Shown: piece after piece, positions 60,807-64,000 of the stretch
How positions within the stretch are numbered: position 1 is the stretch's first letter
How the letters are laid out: every line of letters starts with the position of its first letter
Origin: Curvibacter soli
GTDB taxonomy: Bacteria; Pseudomonadota; Gammaproteobacteria; Burkholderiales; Burkholderiaceae_C
DNA: 64,000 nt
Direction: 5' to 3'
Assembly (NCBI RefSeq): GCF_029211125.1
Contig: NZ_JARGEN010000026.1
Span: forward strand, 62,001 to 126,000
Notes under the pieces: generated by a model
The model's database searches: none
What the model saw: only the letters and a program-made list of their open reading frames with translations
Told to the model about the DNA's origin: nothing
Program-made: the position numbers and the translations under genes

Positions 60807-62081
60807 ATGTCACAAATAGACCTTCTCTACAACTCGCTTGCCGCCGGCGCTGCGGACCAGCAGGCCGGCCATGCGCACCTGCTGACGCGGGCCGAGCAAC
60901 TGTGCGTGGCACAGGAGTCGATCACTCCTGAACATTCCAACGAACAGGTGCACACGCTTTTCGCCCGCAACGAGGCGCTGGAAACAGTGGCGGTCAACGA
61001 ATCGGGCGTGCCGATCGGCCTGATCAACCGCCACCAGTTCATGGAACAGTACGCGCGGCCCTTCGGGCGCGACGTGTTCGGGCGCAAGAGCTGCATCGCG
61101 TTCATGGACAAGTCCCCGGTGGTGGTGGACGCTGCCACGCCGATCGAGACGCTGGTGAAAGTTGCCGTGGAGGCGGGTGCACGGGTGCTGCGCGACGGCT
61201 TCATCGCCACGTCCAATGGCCGTTACGTCGGCATGGGCACGGGCTACGCACTGATGAAGGCGATGTCGGACATCGAGACCGAAAAAACGCGCCAGTTGCT
61301 GGCGAGCATCGCCTACGCCAGCCTGATCCAGCGCTCGCACCTCGCAGAGTCGGACCGCGACCTGCGCGGCGCGCTGCCCGATCACGGCTTGGTATGGGAG
61401 CCGCGCGACGTGGTGGGTGGCGATGCCTACTTCTTCCGCGAGACGCCGCAAGGCCTGCTGGGCTGCCTGTTCGACTGCACGGGGCATGGCGTGCCGGGAG
61501 CCTTCATGACGCTGATCGTGCTGTCGTTCCTGGAACAGTTCACCGCCGCCCACACGCAGGCGCAGCCCGGCGAAGTGTTGACGCAGATGAACATCTATCT
61601 CAAGCGGGTGCTGCAGCAGCGGGCCGATGGCGCCACGGCGGACCACAAGGACGCCAACGACGGGCTCGACGCGGCCATCTTCCTGCTCTCGCCCGACCGT
61701 GGCAGCATGCGTTTTGCCAGCGCCAAGCTGTCGCTCTTCATCGCCCGGCCCGGCGATGACGCGATCCAGGTGGCCGAGGGCGACAAGGCCGGCATAGGCT
61801 ACAGTGATACCGCCGATGACCAAGTCTGGGCCACCCATGCATTGCAGCTCGCGCCGGGCAGCATGGTCATGGTCTGCACCGATGGCGTGATCGACCAGAT
61901 CGGCGGTGCCAAGCAGATCGCGCACGGCAAGCGCCGCCTAGTGCAGTTCATGGCAGAGCACCGGGCACACGGCGCTGCAGCGCTATGTCAGGCGTTCACC
62001 AGCGCGTTCTCCGAATGGCAGGGCGAGCAGCGCCGCCGCGACGACGTATCCCTGCTGGCATTCACCGCACAGCCCCTATGA
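60807..62081 (+). CDS. siaA: SiaA-like PP2C/SpoIIE phosphatase
   Basis: The 424-aa protein has an N-terminal CBS-like region (PIGLINRHQFMEQYARPFGR and DKSPVVVDAATPIETLVKVA) and a C-terminal SpoIIE domain (EPRDVVGGDAYFF, FDCTGHGVPGAFMTLI, MVMVCTDGVIDQ, RRDDVSLLAF). In Pseudomonas, SiaA dephosphorylates SiaC, opposing SiaB. There is no clear ribosome-binding site; ATG 60756 is another start. Overlaps siaB by 4 bp. The 234-bp gap before it shows nothing clear. Confidence 0.82.
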   Translation: MSQIDLLYNSLAAGAADQQAGHAHLLTRAEQLCVAQESITPEHSNEQVHTLFARNEALETVAVNESGVPIGLINRHQFMEQYARPFGRDVFGRKSCIAFMDKSPVVVDAATPIETLVKVAVEAGARVLRDGFIATSNGRYVGMGTGYALMKAMSDIETEKTRQLLASIAYASLIQRSHLAESDRDLRGALPDHGLVWEPRDVVGGDAYFFRETPQGLLGCLFDCTGHGVPGAFMTLIVLSFLEQFTAAHTQAQPGEVLTQMNIYLKRVLQQRADGATADHKDANDGLDAAIFLLSPDRGSMRFASAKLSLFIARPGDDAIQVAEGDKAGIGYSDTADDQVWATHALQLAPGSMVMVCTDGVIDQIGGAKQIAHGKRRLVQFMAEHRAHGAAALCQAFTSAFSEWQGEQRRRDDVSLLAFTAQPL

Positions 62082-62635
62082 ACGACACGCTACCCGGCAT
62101 GCCGTTCACGGACGAGGACGCGATCTTCTTCTGCCGCGGCGAGTTCAGCGCGCCCATCATCGCCGCCGCTGCCGAATCGCTCAAAGCCCGGCTGGAGGCC
62201 GAAGGCGTTTCGGGCGCGGCGCGGCGCCGGCTGTTCTCCACCTTCGTGGAAATGGCGCAGAACGTACTCCACTACGCAGCCGAAGTACCGCTGCCCCATG
62301 GCGCACCGGGCAAGACCGGCGCCATCGCCATCACACGGACCCCGGCGTACTACGCGATCGACTGCGTCAACCATGTACGGTCGGACTTCGTGCCGCGACT
62401 GAGTGCCAAGCTCGACGCGCTGCGACAGATGAGCCTGGAAGACATCAAGCGCTCCTACCGCATGCAACTGCACAACATCGACCACGCCGACGACGACCCC
62501 ATCAGCCGCGGCGCCGGCCTGGGGCTGCTGACCATCGCGCGCGACAGCACGCAGCCGCTGGAATATGCGTTCTCCCCTTGCGGAGATGCGCATACGCCGG
62601 ACGTCCTGCTGTTTCGCATGCGCGCCTGCATCTAG
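62078..62635 (+). CDS. siaB: SiaB-like protein kinase
   Basis: The 185-aa GHKL-like kinase has the N-box STFVEMAQNVLHYAAE and the G-box ISRGAGLGLLTIARD. SiaB phosphorylates SiaC, the partner encoded next. ATGA overlap with siaA indicates coupling. Confidence 0.85.
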   Translation: MNDTLPGMPFTDEDAIFFCRGEFSAPIIAAAAESLKARLEAEGVSGAARRRLFSTFVEMAQNVLHYAAEVPLPHGAPGKTGAIAITRTPAYYAIDCVNHVRSDFVPRLSAKLDALRQMSLEDIKRSYRMQLHNIDHADDDPISRGAGLGLLTIARDSTQPLEYAFSPCGDAHTPDVLLFRMRACI

Positions 62636-62676
62636 GACGTTTCATTTCTCATTCCACCCGTACCGGAGGCCCATTC

Positions 62677-63063
62677 ATGCAAGACCTGAGAGCCGAGCGC
62701 ACCACCGTCACGCCCGAGGTGCTGTTCGCCCCTACCGAGCGCAGGCTCGTAATGCAGGGCGAGTGCTACCCCGAAAACCCATTGCCATTCTTCAACCCGA
62801 TCCTCGCCGCTCTGCGGCAGTATTTCGAGGTCCAGAAACCCAGCAGCTTCGCGGCCGAGATGCGCCTGCAATACGTCAACAGCGCATCCACCATGGGCCT
62901 GCGTTCGCTATTCGCACTGCTCGATGAGGCGGGTGAACAGGGCGCGGATGTACGCGTGCTGTGGGCCTACGACGCCGAGGATGACGCCATCGAGGAGCTG
63001 GGTATCGACCTCGTGGAAGACTTCCACAACCTGCAACTCGAACGCCAGCCCTACGAGTCCTGA
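62677..63063 (+). CDS. siaC: SiaC-like partner protein (DUF1987)
   Basis: The 128-aa protein has the DUF1987 segments VMQGECYPENPLPFFNPIL and RLQYVNSASTMGLRSLFALL; the Ser/Thr cluster in the second is the expected phosphorylation site. Unphosphorylated SiaC activates the diguanylate cyclase SiaD in Pseudomonas; no GGDEF gene follows here. GGAGG lies 8 nt before the ATG. Overlaps plsC at the 3' ends by 13 bp. Confidence 0.85.
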   Translation: MQDLRAERTTVTPEVLFAPTERRLVMQGECYPENPLPFFNPILAALRQYFEVQKPSSFAAEMRLQYVNSASTMGLRSLFALLDEAGEQGADVRVLWAYDAEDDAIEELGIDLVEDFHNLQLERQPYES

Positions 63064-63797
63064 GCGTCCAGCAGGCGCGCGACCCCGGCTTGCAAGTCCT
63101 GCGCCCATTGCCGCCGGTCGCGTCCGGCGGCGCGTTGCGGCTCGCCGAAGCTGACGACCGCCACCAGCGGGGGCGCGCACAAGGTGCGCCATACCGAGCC
63201 GATCAGCCAGTCATCCCCCACGTAGCGCGGCGCGAACGACTGCGCGCCCGACGCCTTGTCGATGAAGCGCAGCGCCACGGGCTGCACTGGGACATCGGCG
63301 ACGATGGCAGCCTGCAGCAGGTTTGCGTGGAAGGAAAGCAAGGCGCGACCATCGCCCGTCGTGCCTTCGGGAAACACGGCCAGCACGTCGCCCGCGCGCA
63401 GGCTATGCGCCATGCCATGCACCACGCGCATGGCGTCGCGCCGGGATTCGCGCTCGATGTAGAGCGAGCCGGCAGCGTTGGCCAGTGTGCGGATCACGGG
63501 CCAGCGGGCCACGTCGGCCTTGGAGACAAAGCGGCAGTACCGTGCCGCATGCATGACGGGAATGTCGAGCCACGAGATGTGGTTGGCCGCCAGCAGCATT
63601 GGCCCGCGCAGCGGCGGCTGGCCGCGCACCGCCAGCGAAATGCCCATGCAAGGCAGCAACGCCAGCGCCCATGCCTGTACGCGCGCCTGGCGCTGCTCCA
63701 GCGGCATACGCTGAAACCGCAGCGCAATGGTGCCGATGCCGCAGCCGACATGCCAGACGATGCGCACCAAGCGCCAGCAGGCGATGGCGTAACGCAT
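63051..63797 (-). CDS. 1-acylglycerol-3-phosphate O-acyltransferase (PlsC-like)
   Basis: The 248-aa membrane-associated acyltransferase makes phosphatidic acid from lysophosphatidic acid. NHISWLD is the NHx4D-type catalytic motif, VFPEGTTGDGRALL the substrate motif. ATG 63797 is used; GTG 63830, overlapping the end of pyrC, would add 11 residues. Downstream of pyrC, the usual order. Confidence 0.88.
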   Translation of the reverse strand: MRYAIACWRLVRIVWHVGCGIGTIALRFQRMPLEQRQARVQAWALALLPCMGISLAVRGQPPLRGPMLLAANHISWLDIPVMHAARYCRFVSKADVARWPVIRTLANAAGSLYIERESRRDAMRVVHGMAHSLRAGDVLAVFPEGTTGDGRALLSFHANLLQAAIVADVPVQPVALRFIDKASGAQSFAPRYVGDDWLIGSVWRTLCAPPLVAVVSFGEPQRAAGRDRRQWAQDLQAGVARLLDAQDS

Positions 63798-63822
63798 CTG
63801 TTGCAGCGCCCCCGCTCTGTGC

Positions 63823-64000
63823 TCAGCCACGCTGGAACGCAAGCTGGCCGCCGACCCAGGTGTAGCGCACCCGGCCAGGCAACTCGTAGCCCGCGTAGGG
63901 CGTGTACTTGCCCTGGCTGGCCAGGGCATCGGCGTTGACCGTCCATGCTGCAGCCGGGTCGAACACGCAAAGATCGGCCACGCCGCCCTCGACGATGCGC
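63823..64000 (-). CDS. pyrC: dihydroorotase, C-terminal fragment
   Basis: The minus strand from the window edge reads VEGGVADLCVFDPAAAWTV then SQGKYTPYAGYELPGRVRYT and WVGGQLAFQRG before TGA, the C-terminal end of class I dihydroorotases or PyrC-like subunits. The rest lies beyond 64000. The stop is 5 bp from the alternative plsC start, so the genes are probably coupled. Confidence 0.8.
   Translation of the reverse strand, partial: RIVEGGVADLCVFDPAAAWTVNADALASQGKYTPYAGYELPGRVRYTWVGGQLAFQRG

Overview
This is chromosomal DNA of a high-GC betaproteobacterium, most likely a member of the Comamonadaceae (Acidovorax / Alicycliphilus / Diaphorobacter group). The protein sequences, the neighbourhoods (RNB ribonuclease-tonB-aroE-mtgA-ruvC; the gpsA-secB-grxC-rhodanese-gpmA-ctpA-moeB order; the aa3/caa3 oxidase operon with surf1-ctaA-ctaB-sco) and the IclR-controlled beta-ketoadipate genes all fit. 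No prophage, conjugative element, CRISPR array or rRNA was seen. The species call is inference.

Layout: 0-4.3 kb holds cell-envelope and housekeeping genes. 4.4-7.0 kb holds an M20 amidohydrolase and then debris: remnants of a metallophosphoesterase and of a Crp-type regulator, with queD between two inverted copies of a dispersed repeat. 7.0-15.4 kb carries thioredoxin-like, gpsA, secB, grxC, a 2.3-kb accessory-looking insert (GST and a J-domain protein), rhodanese, gpmA, ctpA and moeB. 15.6-20.9 kb has a two-component cluster (receiver-only protein, NarL-type regulator, CHASE3-type kinase) beside small stress/envelope genes (DUF1328, DUF883/YqjD-like, BON) and a zinc-peptidase-like protein. 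20.9-27.4 kb has coaD-rsmD-M16B-M16A divergent from ftsY, then rpoH behind a CIRCE-like operator. 28.5-37.7 kb is a cytochrome c oxidase and heme A assembly block. 37.7-41.1 kb has DUF2244, a BioC-like methyltransferase, comF, trmL and an orphan parA. 41.7-47.1 kb has a Bug receptor, an SDR and the pcaF-pcaJ-pcaI genes with a divergent IclR regulator, followed by a decayed SDR. 48-58.4 kb carries DUF1841, cytochrome c4, moxR-GNAT-VWA and tamA-tamB. 58.5-64 kb has tRNA-Arg(CCT), an RcnB-like protein, a frameshifted Yip1 gene, siaA-siaB-siaC, plsC and the end of pyrC.

The most distinctive content is the repeat ecology. Family A (about 50 bp, seven clear copies) repeatedly contacts genes: two copies encode the hydrophobic core of signal peptides in the same reading frame (M16B and SCO), one encodes the N-terminus of PcaJ, one the C-terminus and stop codon of an acetyltransferase, one overlaps the gpsA start, and one forms a perfect terminator hairpin. 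Family B (about 270 bp, four copies or fragments) has terminal inverted repeats; one copy is interrupted by a 176-bp MITE with related ends and a 5-bp target duplication, and a paralogous copy shows the empty site. A 166-bp foldback element supplies the stop codon of the DUF1328 gene. Simple repeats also alter proteins: 19 perfect hexamer copies in ftsY and a 7-bp tandem duplication that frameshifts the Yip1 gene.

Start sites were chosen from overlaps, ribosome-binding sites and family length. Database searches were not possible, so family names rest on recognised motifs and remembered family sequences.
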